From the NCBI RefSeq assembly GCF_002967715.1, contig NZ_PUIA01000057.1:310001-374000 (forward strand): 64,000 nt of DNA, written 5' to 3'. This stretch comes from Blastopirellula marina (GTDB lineage: Bacteria > Planctomycetota > Planctomycetia > Pirellulales > Pirellulaceae). This document shows, one piece after another, positions 44,383 through 52,743 of the stretch (position 1 is the first letter of the stretch; the number at the start of each line of letters is the position of its first letter). The translations under genes and the position numbers were made by a program. The notes below the pieces were generated by a model. That model searched no databases. It saw nothing but the letters and a program-made list of their open reading frames with translations, and had not been told where the DNA came from.

Positions 44383-45324
44383 GTGGATCAACTAGCCCTA
44401 GCACTGAATGCCAATTCGCTGCCGATCTTAGTGTTCGGTGGAATGGCCGCCGCACTCGGCGCGTTGCTGATGGGTGTCCGCGATTTGTTCGTTTCGCGTG
44501 ACTCTCGTTTGATGGCCTCTCCGCTTCTGAAGAAGCTGCCTTCCCGCACCGAAGAAGCCGACGCCAGCGCCGTCGACCGATTTGACGTGTGGCTGGAACG
44601 CGCCATCTACATGACCGGCATGAACACCAGTATCACGATGGCGGCCTTGCTGTTCATCCTGATCGGCATCACCGCTGGTATGGCAGTCTTTGTTTTCACT
44701 GAAGACTTGCTGTACTCCGTGGTTGCCGGCCTGTTTGGAATCATCGTCTGCTTCGTCATCCTTTCCCTCGCCTACAAGCGAGCAATGAAGCAATTTGAAG
44801 AGCAGTTTCCCTCGGCAATCGATCTGCTGGCCCGTGCCGTTCGTGCAGGGGAAAGCCTGGACCAGGCCTTGGTGATGATCGGCGATTCGGTGAACGACCC
44901 GGTTGCCGGCGAGTTCCGCCGCATTGCCAAGCACCTGGAGATGGGGCTCTCGCTGTCGGTGGCTATGAAGAGCTTCGCCTATCGCGTGCCTACCATGGAC
45001 GTTCGCATTTTCGCCTCAGCCCTGAGCGTTCACCGCGATGCCGGTGGTAACTTGCCGAAAACCTTGGAACGATTGTCCAGCGTGATCCGCGATCGCATGA
45101 GCTATCATCGCCAACTCAAGAGCGTCACCGGTGCCGGTCGTATCACGGCCCTCATCATTTCGTGCTTGGGACCGCTGCTGTTTTTGTACCTGTTCTTTGC
45201 CCAGCCGGAATACAGCAGTTCGTTGTGGAACAACCCAACGGGCCGCCTGGTGCTGATCGGTGCCGCCATTTCTCAGATGATCGGCCTGTTCATCGTCAGC
45301 CGCATGTTACGTAGCCGTTATTAA
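44383..45324 (+). CDS. Tad pilus inner-membrane protein TadB
   Basis: 313 residues, T2SSF-type platform protein. An N-terminal membrane segment (LPILVFGGMAAALGALLMG) is followed by transmembrane pairs (SITMAALLFILIGITAGMAVFVF, LFGIIVCFVILSLAY) and the F-domain QFEEQFPSAIDLLARAVRAGESLDQALVMIG and HRDAGGNLPKTLERLSSVIRDR. GTG start at 44383 with GAGAGAG upstream; the frame extends farther but would overlap cpaF. tadC follows. Confidence 0.93.
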   Translation: MDQLALALNANSLPILVFGGMAAALGALLMGVRDLFVSRDSRLMASPLLKKLPSRTEEADASAVDRFDVWLERAIYMTGMNTSITMAALLFILIGITAGMAVFVFTEDLLYSVVAGLFGIIVCFVILSLAYKRAMKQFEEQFPSAIDLLARAVRAGESLDQALVMIGDSVNDPVAGEFRRIAKHLEMGLSLSVAMKSFAYRVPTMDVRIFASALSVHRDAGGNLPKTLERLSSVIRDRMSYHRQLKSVTGAGRITALIISCLGPLLFLYLFFAQPEYSSSLWNNPTGRLVLIGAAISQMIGLFIVSRMLRSRY

Positions 45325-45339
45325 TCGAAGAGTTTTCGT

Positions 45340-46326
45340 ATGCCACTAAGCTTGGAAGTTGTCGGAGCCTTTCTCGGAATTAGCATTCTGCTATTTCTGG
45401 TAGGTAGCCTTATGCTTTGGCTGGGGCGTAATAAAGCCCAAGACTACCTGGAAGCTTCCAGCGGTAAGTCGCTGGGGGTGTTCACGAAGCTCTTTGCCTA
45501 CATGATTCCGATCGCCAACGAAAGCCGCGACAAGCTTCAGTCGGAACTGGTCAAAGCTGGCCACTATGGTAAATATGCCGCGGAAGACTACCTGGCTTTG
45601 CGTAATGCGGCCGTGTTTGCCTGGCTTATCTTCGTCGCCGCGGCTTTGGTGATGACCATCGATGATGGGGCAGCCGCTCAACAGTTCTACTTCATCGTGG
45701 GTGGAATCGTGATGCTGCTGATCTGGGGTTTGCCACGAATTATTCTGTCGACTTCCGCATCGGCTCGCGTCCAACGCATTCGCTACGGGCTTCCTGACGG
45801 CTTGGACATGGTAACGATGACCGTATCGGCTGGTATGCCGCTACAGCGGGCGATCGCTCACGTAAGCCGCGAATTGCGAAACTCGCACAACGACCTGGCT
45901 TGCGAGCTAACGATCCTAGAAGGCCAGGCGTCGGCCCGTTCGCTGGACTATGCGTTGAAAGAATTCGCCAAACGTGTCGATGACCCGGACGTGACCGCAC
46001 TTTCGACCATGATTCATCATGCCGAGCGGTTGGGTGGCAATGTGGCCAATGCTTTCCACGAGTTTGCCGACAGCATCCGAGAAACTCGCCGCCAGCGTGC
46101 GGAGGAAGAAGGAAATCGCACGTCGATCAAACTGCTATTCCCGGTGATTTTCTTCCTGGCACCACCGATCTACGTGCTGCTTTTGGGCCCGGCGGTGATG
46201 GAGTTGCGGAACTTCTCGATGCGTGAAACGGCACCGGGCGGGGCCCTGAATCAATCGGCCACTCAGGCTTCAGTTTCCAGTACGCCAGATCGCCAGAATA
46301 GTATCTTTTCTTCCGGCAACAACTAA
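45340..46326 (+). CDS. Tad pilus inner-membrane protein TadC
   Basis: 328 residues, second T2SSF-type platform protein: an N-terminal helix (VVGAFLGISILLFLVGSLMLWLG), a transmembrane pair (AVFAWLIFVAAALVMT, FYFIVGGIVMLLIWGLP), then LPDGLDMVTMTVSAGMPLQRAIAHVSREL and HHAERLGGNVANAFHEFADSIRETRRQRAEEEGNRTSIKLLFPVIFFLAP. A Ser/Ala/Gln-rich C-terminal tail is present. It converges with the TPR gene, with two bases between the stops. Confidence 0.93.
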   Translation: MPLSLEVVGAFLGISILLFLVGSLMLWLGRNKAQDYLEASSGKSLGVFTKLFAYMIPIANESRDKLQSELVKAGHYGKYAAEDYLALRNAAVFAWLIFVAAALVMTIDDGAAAQQFYFIVGGIVMLLIWGLPRIILSTSASARVQRIRYGLPDGLDMVTMTVSAGMPLQRAIAHVSRELRNSHNDLACELTILEGQASARSLDYALKEFAKRVDDPDVTALSTMIHHAERLGGNVANAFHEFADSIRETRRQRAEEEGNRTSIKLLFPVIFFLAPPIYVLLLGPAVMELRNFSMRETAPGGALNQSATQASVSSTPDRQNSIFSSGNN

Positions 46327-46328
46327 AC

Positions 46329-47441
46329 CTACTTCGTCGAAGCGGCTTGTAAGGCGCTCATGATCTGCTGATTGAAGTTCTCAGCAGATGCAGACTGCAT
46401 GGCACCGATTGAAGTCGATGCTCGTGGCGGCTGCTGAACACTCGATGAAACTGGCTGGTCAGAGATCTGGTAAACTGCCGGGCTTGCACCCAGGGTTTGG
46501 GTAGGAATCGTCAACGAGGCATTGCCAGAAGAGGTCGGAGCCTGCGCCGCTTCCCCGCTGCTGTATTGCACCTGCTGAACGGTCGATTGCGATGCCATAC
46601 GAAGTGGGTTGTTGGTTGCCGATTCAGGAGTGGTGGCAGCGACCGTGTTGGTGCTTGGGGCAAACTGTGATGCCGCCGGAATCGCTGGGCTCGTCTGGGC
46701 AACCATTTCCTGCTTTGGCTGCTCTTGCGAAGGAACGACATGAGGCCGAACGTTCGGACGGTCCTGGACGTCACCGGTCATCTGAGCAATCTGAATGAGC
46801 GCTTCGGCTGCTGGTCGCAGACGCTTGTCGATATCGAGGGCACGGCTGTAGTTGCGTTGGGCAAGTTCGAGGTCGCCGCGTTGGCTTTGAATGTAAGCCA
46901 AGTTGGAGAGCGCCTCTGCTTCGCTTGAAACCTGGCGGAAGTGGCTCAAAGCAATATCGTATTGCCCCAACTCGGCGTAGACGATGGCCAGGTTGGTACG
47001 AGCCGCTTCGTAGTCGGGATCTTCGGCCAGAGCACGTTCCAGGGTTGTCTTCGCAAGTTCCTGGTTATGCTGCAGATAGTACACATAGCCCAGGTCCGAC
47101 AGCAATTCAGCTGACGGGTCGCCAACCGTGGTGGCGTGGGTCAGATATCTGACGGCTTCGTCATACTGACCTTCCTTGCCGGAGATGACTCCCATGCGAT
47201 GCAGGGCAATACGGTTCTCCGGCTGTTCAGACAGGATGTGGCGATAAAGTTTCTTTGCTTTGACGTTATCGCCGTTTCGCTCTGAGAGGCGAGCAAAGCT
47301 CATCTCTTGGGTGAAGTTGGTTTCAATCGTTGGCTTTGTCATAGCGAACATGGACCCCATGCCTGATCGGTTGGTGGCACAGCCACTGAGTACCAGGCAC
47401 GATGCGATCATTACGATTGGCGGAATAACTCGGTAGTTCAT
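46329..47441 (-). CDS. TadD-like TPR lipoprotein
   Basis: About 370 residues. A lipoprotein signal (VIPPIVMIASCLVLSGCATN) is followed by four or five TPR units (AKKLYRHILSEQPENRIALHRMG, AVRYLTHATTVGDPSAELLSDLGYVYY, AKTTLERALAEDPDYEAARTNLAIVYAELG, AQRNYSRALDIDKRL) and a Gln/Ser/Pro-rich low-complexity C terminus. In Tad systems TadD is the pilotin for secretin assembly, and here the secretin gene is nearby on the same strand. The ATG at 47441 gives the compact lipobox signal; 47453 is alternative. Confidence 0.85.
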   Translation of the reverse strand: MNYRVIPPIVMIASCLVLSGCATNRSGMGSMFAMTKPTIETNFTQEMSFARLSERNGDNVKAKKLYRHILSEQPENRIALHRMGVISGKEGQYDEAVRYLTHATTVGDPSAELLSDLGYVYYLQHNQELAKTTLERALAEDPDYEAARTNLAIVYAELGQYDIALSHFRQVSSEAEALSNLAYIQSQRGDLELAQRNYSRALDIDKRLRPAAEALIQIAQMTGDVQDRPNVRPHVVPSQEQPKQEMVAQTSPAIPAASQFAPSTNTVAATTPESATNNPLRMASQSTVQQVQYSSGEAAQAPTSSGNASLTIPTQTLGASPAVYQISDQPVSSSVQQPPRASTSIGAMQSASAENFNQQIMSALQAASTK

Positions 47442-47504
47442 TCGGCTCGTCATTTCAAAAAGTCGCAAATTCAAAGTCCATCGCCGCCAGGCTGGCTTCC
47501 TCGT

Positions 47505-48122
47505 TTAGAAGAAGCCGCCACCAAAGCCGCCGCCAAAGCCACCGCCGAAGCCCCCACCAAAACCACCGTAGCCCCCACCATATCCGCGGCCGTAGTTCAT
47601 GCCACGTTGGTAAGCTGCAGCAGCTTCGCTACTCATTAGACCTTCCGAGAAGGCAGGGGCAACAACGACGCGTGATTCGGCGTCAGTAACCCCCATGGCA
47701 GTGAGTGCGGCCACGACACAACGTCGACGCTTTTCATCGAGCTCGTCGTTGAAGTGAATCGGGTATTCGTAGTCGGTACCGGCTTTCGGTGAAGTCTGGC
47801 TTCGCTCGACAACCACTGGCAGTTCGTCACCACGAAGCAGGTTCGCAGCGATCTGCTTCAAGTGATCTTCGCCATAGCCGTTAAGCTTCCAAGCGTTCTT
47901 CTCGCCTTTGCCTTCCACGAAGCTAGGCTCGAACTCGTGCTGATAAACCACGTACTTGGCGGCTTCAGCGTTGAGTTCTTGAGTGCGGTTCATTTCATCA
48001 ACCGAGGCACCCAACATGGTCGGAGGAGCAGGGTCGATTCGACCTGGTCCTTGGCAACCAACCAGGCCAGCCGCCACCAGGGCGAGCGTAAGGCCTCCAG
48101 CAGTTCGATTGAATAGGGTCAT
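47505..48122 (-). CDS. Lipoprotein with Gly-rich C-terminal repeats
   Basis: 205 residues, N-terminal lipobox (GLTLALVAAGLVGCQGPG). The middle holds NAEAAKYVVYQHEFEPSF and HFNDELDEKRRRCVVAALTAMGV, resembling the OmpA-related or CpaD-like lipoproteins of Tad loci, where residues next to a secretin are common. The C-terminal 30 residues are GYGG/GFGG repeats (tandem FGGG units). GAGGA precedes the ATG at 48122. It lies between the secretin and TPR genes, so a secretin partner role is likely but not proven. Confidence 0.75.
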   Translation of the reverse strand: MTLFNRTAGGLTLALVAAGLVGCQGPGRIDPAPPTMLGASVDEMNRTQELNAEAAKYVVYQHEFEPSFVEGKGEKNAWKLNGYGEDHLKQIAANLLRGDELPVVVERSQTSPKAGTDYEYPIHFNDELDEKRRRCVVAALTAMGVTDAESRVVVAPAFSEGLMSSEAAAAYQRGMNYGRGYGGGYGGFGGGFGGGFGGGFGGGFF

Positions 48123-48193
48123 CTTGGCTATCCTCAAATTGGATTCGTCACGGGAACGAAAAAGGTGCTGGGTCTTGCCACCTTGGGGCCTAG

Positions 48194-49846
48194 TTAGTTG
48201 GAAAAACCTTGCGGTCCGGAGATGTAGTAATCTTCGCACTCATGGTAGTGTCGGCTGGCTTTGCGAGAGTGTCGCTGAGCCTTCAAGATCTCGTGATTCT
48301 CGTGAAGAATCTGGTGTCGCATCGCTGGCCAGACCGTGCTTCGGTAATCGTAACCAGGACGACCTTCGATCTGCTGATGCCAGAAGAATTCTTTGTTGGT
48401 TGGATCGGTTACGTCCGTACCTGGCAGGAACAGTGGAAGCTGTTCGACTTCCATTGGGTGAACCAATTCGGGACTGACCAGAACCACCAATTCGGTTTCT
48501 TCGCGAGTCGTGGTCTGACGACCAAAAGCGGCACCGATCAGAGGAATATCACCAAGCCCTGGCAGGCGAATTCGGCTGCCGGCCTGTTCGTCCTGGATCA
48601 AACCAGCAACTGCAAGCCATTGGCCTTCTCGCAGGTCGACCGTAGTCGTTACCCCTCGGATATCAAGACCGGGGATACCATCCACCGAGTTGCTCGAGTT
48701 GATCGAGCTGAACGATGGAGCCACCTGTAGGCGAATCTTGTCTTTATCGAGAACGGTCGGGGTGAATGCGAGCTGAGTACCGAAACCTCGGAAGGTAGTC
48801 GATACGGCACCAATACCACCCACACCGACGGCAGTTGGCACAGCAAACTCACCACCAGCGATGAAATTGGCCGATTTACCGCTGATCGTAACCAGCGTCG
48901 GCTCGGCCAGAATTTTCGCCATACCGTTGCTGCTGGTCGCCTGCAGGAACAGTTCGACGTCGCCACCATCCAGAATCGCGGTCAGATTACCAGCACCGGC
49001 ACCAATGATATGGGCCACGTCGTAGTTATCGCCACTGACTTTGAAGTCGAAACCAAGGTTTCGAGCAGCGGTACGCTGAAGTTCTGCAATCCGAACCTTT
49101 AACATGACCTGCTGTTCGCCAGGAACTTGAAGCAAGTCAATAATACTTGTGGTTCTCAGATCTTCCGCACCGGGAAGAACTGCCGCCGTACCCAGGTTCG
49201 CTCCCATGGAGAGGTTACCCCCCTGGTCAACCGATTGACCGCCGAGAACGGCGATAATCTGAGCAGCTTCTTGGGCGTCGCGGGCCTGACCACGAACAAT
49301 CAACTTATCCGCAACCGGAATCAGTTGAACGATGCTATTGGGGAACAGCTCATTGAGACGAGCTTCAAGCTTACCGTATTCAATTTCGGCACGTCGTTGC
49401 TCTTCGCTGTTTGCCGCTACTTTTACCAGGTAGCGAAGAACGGTCGAAGTTCCATCTGGAGCAGCAAACCAGATGGTCATGGTGGTTTCACCGGCCTTCA
49501 AGCCAATGACTTCGACTTCAGTCGTGCTGAATTCGTTGATTTCCACGATGTCTGGGCTCGTGATGGCCACCCGAGTCATCGGAAGCTTCGTCTTCAGAAT
49601 CTTCGATCGGGTTGGCTCGACACGGAAGATCAGTTCCGGCTCGAGGACCTCTTGGATCAGGTTTGATTCTTTCATCAAAACCGATTCACTAGGCTTCTCG
49701 ATAAGTTGTTCGTCTCGCGGGCCTGGTAGTTCAGCTGCGACCTGCGCTTGAGCGACTGCGGGCATCAGGGAAAAGACCCCTGCCATGGCCGCTGCGAAAG
49801 CGGTTCGACCGCCATACTGAATTGTTAGTTGGAATAAACTTTTCAT
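48194..49846 (-). CDS. Outer-membrane secretin CpaC/RcpA
   Basis: 550 residues. Signal peptide (FAAAMAGVFSLMPAVAQAQ), an N-terminal pilus-formation domain (FRVEPTRSKILKTKLPMTRVAITSPDIVEI, EVIGLKAGETTMTIWFA), a BON-like segment (NSIVQLIPVADKLIVRGQA), and the secretin domain with VPGEQQVMLKVRIAELQRTAARNLGFDF, SANFIAGGEFAVP, GTQLAFTPTVLDKDKIRLQVAPSFS and LPGLGDIPLIGAAFGRQTTTREETELVVLVSPELVHPM. It forms the outer-membrane pore for the pilus. First gene of a minus-strand block. Confidence 0.94.
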   Translation of the reverse strand: MKSLFQLTIQYGGRTAFAAAMAGVFSLMPAVAQAQVAAELPGPRDEQLIEKPSESVLMKESNLIQEVLEPELIFRVEPTRSKILKTKLPMTRVAITSPDIVEINEFSTTEVEVIGLKAGETTMTIWFAAPDGTSTVLRYLVKVAANSEEQRRAEIEYGKLEARLNELFPNSIVQLIPVADKLIVRGQARDAQEAAQIIAVLGGQSVDQGGNLSMGANLGTAAVLPGAEDLRTTSIIDLLQVPGEQQVMLKVRIAELQRTAARNLGFDFKVSGDNYDVAHIIGAGAGNLTAILDGGDVELFLQATSSNGMAKILAEPTLVTISGKSANFIAGGEFAVPTAVGVGGIGAVSTTFRGFGTQLAFTPTVLDKDKIRLQVAPSFSSINSSNSVDGIPGLDIRGVTTTVDLREGQWLAVAGLIQDEQAGSRIRLPGLGDIPLIGAAFGRQTTTREETELVVLVSPELVHPMEVEQLPLFLPGTDVTDPTNKEFFWHQQIEGRPGYDYRSTVWPAMRHQILHENHEILKAQRHSRKASRHYHECEDYYISGPQGFSN

Positions 49847-50258
49847 GGGATACCTACCACCACATACGCTGGTTGGGAACGGTCGTGATCGGCAAGACTG
49901 CTTGTAAATGGGTCATTCTCGCCCGCCACCCGATGTCTGGGCGGAACGTAGATCACTTATGGTTTCGGATATTCCGATTGTGTTAGTTGAGCCGTATTTG
50001 CCCCTGATGCAAATTGTTCGTGAATTGTCCCCACTATGGAGTAAGGCCAAATACACCAGTTACGGAGTTGCAATTAGACTCTGTTTATTATCTATAACGA
50101 TTATCCGGAGTTAATATGGGTCAATTGCATCAACTAAAACGGACGAGACGATAATTTCGTAGAGACCGTTCGAAAAATGCCGAACGTTACTACGACGCAA
50201 TGGATTGCGCATGACACCAACTCAAATTCCTCAATCCTCCAACAAAGGTTGAGTTCCC
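49847..50258. other. Divergent intergenic region
   Basis: About 410 bases between the secretin gene and the Cys-rich protein gene. It is A/T-richer around 49960-50150 and holds a short CGTTCG/CGAACG stem near 50166-50185. I see no gene; a promoter for each side is expected but not identified. Confidence 0.45.
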
Positions 50259-51059
50259 ATGACCACCGTTTTTGTTATCGCTGCTGTACTTCTCGGTGCC
50301 GATGGTGGCAAACCTGCCCCCGTCGTCAAGCTTCAGCAACCCGTAGTAGCCGAGCAGGCCGAACCAGTTGTAGTTATCCTGGGGGTCATGCCAGCATCGC
50401 AATTAAGCCAGCAAACTGGCGGTGGCTTGATCAAGCCCGTGGGTTATGAACCCAATCGAACGGTGGTGAAAAAGCCAATTACCATTGCCACCGTTTCCAA
50501 CACGGGAGCCTATTCGCTGCTTCAAGACGTTTCTCCGTCGGACAGCGTCAGCCCGAAGTCGATGCCGACGCCCCCAAAGGCCATTCAGTTGCAAAGCATG
50601 AATGAAAGCACGATCAGTAGCTCGTACAACGCAGAAGCAGACTACACTGTAGGCAGCTGCGGATGTGACACTTCGTGCGAAAGCTCGTGTGACAGCGGCT
50701 GCAATTCGTGCGGTTGCCACAAAGCTCATGGCTGCAACTTGGGTTGCCAGGGCGGATGTCATGGTGGATGCCATGGATGCGGTCACGGACATGGTGGCTT
50801 CTACGCTCGCCACTGCCTGCCTTCGCCTTGGCACGCACCAGGCAACATGACGCCACACATTCCCTATGTTGCTTACCCAAAGACTTACTACTACTTCCGC
50901 CCTTACAACATGCTGCACATTCCCGACCAACAGGCACGTGCTTCGGCATGGGTTGAAAATGCAGCTCTGCCTTACTCGAATGGAATCTTCGACAAGGTTT
51001 ACGCCGAACTAGAACCAACCCTAAATGCAACGGGCGAGGAAATCGGAGCCGGAAAATAA
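50259..51059 (+). CDS. Secreted Cys/His/Gly-rich protein, unknown function
   Basis: 266 residues. The N terminus is a short signal-like helix (TTVFVIAAVLLGADG). Residues 134-186 hold 13 cysteines (134,136,140,144,148,151,153,159,163,167,171,174,186) with interleaved Gly and His, in CxC, GCxxC and HGC spacings. The flanking parts are Ser/Pro/Thr rich (1-130) and aromatic (YPKTYYYFRPYNM, 205-225). It may be a metal-binding or disulfide-linked envelope protein; planctomycete cell walls are reported to be Cys-rich. A strong terminator follows. Confidence 0.75.
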   Translation: MTTVFVIAAVLLGADGGKPAPVVKLQQPVVAEQAEPVVVILGVMPASQLSQQTGGGLIKPVGYEPNRTVVKKPITIATVSNTGAYSLLQDVSPSDSVSPKSMPTPPKAIQLQSMNESTISSSYNAEADYTVGSCGCDTSCESSCDSGCNSCGCHKAHGCNLGCQGGCHGGCHGCGHGHGGFYARHCLPSPWHAPGNMTPHIPYVAYPKTYYYFRPYNMLHIPDQQARASAWVENAALPYSNGIFDKVYAELEPTLNATGEEIGAGK

Positions 51060-51086
51060 CGGCTTCTGATCCAACAACAGACAACG

Positions 51087-51122
51087 AAAAGGCTCGATAT
51101 CCAATGATATCGAGCCTTTTTT
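51087..51122 (+). terminator. Strong intrinsic terminator after the Cys-rich gene
   Basis: AAAAGGCTCGATATC (51087-51101) and GATATCGAGCCTTTT (51106-51120) make a perfect 15-bp stem with loop CAAT, followed by more T. Confidence 0.95.
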
Positions 51123-51233
51123 CATTCGAAGCCGGAATGTGGTTGGTTGCTCGATTCCCAGCCTCGGATGGTTTAAAATGTGAATTCCTCTCTCCGAATT
51201 CCCCTTTACTCCTCCGACAATCAGAGCAACCAC

Positions 51234-52709
51234 ATGCGTTACTTTCTCTGCTTTAGTATTCTTTTGATCCTTACTTTCTCGACCGTAACCCAGGCAGATG
51301 AAGCCAAGAAGCCCAACATCCTGTTCATCTCGATCGACGATCAGAACGACTGGATTGGCTGCCTGGGTGGACATCCCCAGGCCCAAACACCGCATATCGA
51401 TCGCATCGCGTCACGCGGTACTGTGTTTCTGAATGCTCATTGCCAGGCCCCTCTATGTAATCCCTCGCGTACGAGCTTAATGACCGGCCGTCGCCCTTCG
51501 TCGACGGGCATCTATGGACTTTCTCCTTGGTTTCGAGACGTACCAGAATTAGCGGACCTGGTCACACTACCGCAGCATCTTCATGCCAATGGATACACCA
51601 ACTATTCGACCGGAAAGATTTATCACGGCGGGTATGGCCGCAAAGGGAAAGACCAGGAATTCCAAGTCCTCGGTCCACCGGCCTCGGTAGGAGCAAGACC
51701 CAAACAGAAACTAGTAGACACACCCGCTGCCCATCCACTAGTCGACTGGGGCGTTTTCCCACACAAGGATGAAGACAAAGGAGACTATCAGGTAGCGTCT
51801 TGGGCAGTCAAAACGCTGAATGAGAAACCCAAAGAGCCGTTTTGCTTGTCGGTCGGTTTCTTCCTGCCTCACGTCCCGTGCTATGCGACCCAAGAGTGGT
51901 TTGATCTTTATCCCGAAGACGAGCTAAAAGTGCCTGAGATCATCGCTGACGACCGCGCGGATACGCCACGTTTTAGCTGGTACTTGCACTGGAAGCTGCC
52001 GGAACCTCGATTGAAGTTCCTAAAAGACGCTGATCAGTGGAAGAACTTGACACGCAGCTACCTCGCATGCACAAGCTTTGTCGATGCCCAGATCGGCCGC
52101 GTGATGGCAGCGCTCGAAGAAAACGGATACGCCGACAACACCGTTATCGTTCTGTGGTCGGACCATGGTTGGCACATCGGCGAGAAAGAGATCACGGGCA
52201 AGAATACCTTGTGGGATGACGGTACCCGCGTGCCCCTTATTTTCGCTGGTCCTGGAGTTACCGAAGGCCAGCGTTGCACCCAGCCTGCCGAGTTGCTTGA
52301 CATTTACCCAACGCTGAGCGACCTGGCCGGTTTGCAACAGCCTGACGGCCTGGAAGGACATTCGCTCACGCCCCAATTAAACGATGCCGGCACGAAGCGT
52401 GAATTCCCTGCCATCACAACCCACAATCATGATAACCATGGGATCCGCACTGAGAATTGGCGGTTCATCCAGTACGCCGATGGCTCGCAGGAACTGTACG
52501 ACATGCGATCCGATCCCAACGAATGGACCAACCTGGCCAGCGACAAGCAGTACGCGGCAGTCATCGAAGATCTCAGCAAATTCCTGCCGGCGACAAGTAA
52601 GATGCCAGCTCCCGGTAGCCAGCATCGTGTGTTGACCTACACCGATGGAATCGCTATTTGGGAAGGGGAAAAGATCGAAAAGGATGCCCCGATTCCAGAA
52701 ATCGACTAG
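51234..52709 (+). CDS. Secreted sulfatase (formylglycine type)
   Basis: Hydrolyses sulfate esters, probably on polysaccharides. 491 residues with a signal peptide (MRYFLCFSILLILTFSTVTQA). The metal site DDQ follows ILFISI (Asp35, Asp36), the formylglycine motif is CNPSRTSLMTGRRP (Cys75, Pro77, Arg79), and the late metal pair is WSDHGWHIGEK. The ATG at 51234 begins the signal peptide; an upstream frame to 51180 adds nothing recognisable. A specific substrate cannot be read. Closest group is iduronate-2-sulfatase-like arylsulfatases. Confidence 0.93.
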   Translation: MRYFLCFSILLILTFSTVTQADEAKKPNILFISIDDQNDWIGCLGGHPQAQTPHIDRIASRGTVFLNAHCQAPLCNPSRTSLMTGRRPSSTGIYGLSPWFRDVPELADLVTLPQHLHANGYTNYSTGKIYHGGYGRKGKDQEFQVLGPPASVGARPKQKLVDTPAAHPLVDWGVFPHKDEDKGDYQVASWAVKTLNEKPKEPFCLSVGFFLPHVPCYATQEWFDLYPEDELKVPEIIADDRADTPRFSWYLHWKLPEPRLKFLKDADQWKNLTRSYLACTSFVDAQIGRVMAALEENGYADNTVIVLWSDHGWHIGEKEITGKNTLWDDGTRVPLIFAGPGVTEGQRCTQPAELLDIYPTLSDLAGLQQPDGLEGHSLTPQLNDAGTKREFPAITTHNHDNHGIRTENWRFIQYADGSQELYDMRSDPNEWTNLASDKQYAAVIEDLSKFLPATSKMPAPGSQHRVLTYTDGIAIWEGEKIEKDAPIPEID

Positions 52710-52743
52710 TGGCAAGTTAGCAGAAGTGAAGCCATAGGCCGAG

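Noticed and set aside
47510-47600. Tandem repeats at the end of the lipoprotein gene as a separate repeat element
   Set aside because: They encode GFGG/GYGG repeats in frame, so they belong to the protein.
51234-52709. Treating the sulfatase and the Tad-locus sulfatase-fold gene as one paralogous catalytic pair
   Set aside because: Only the gene at 51234 has CxPSR and the metal residues; the other has lost them.
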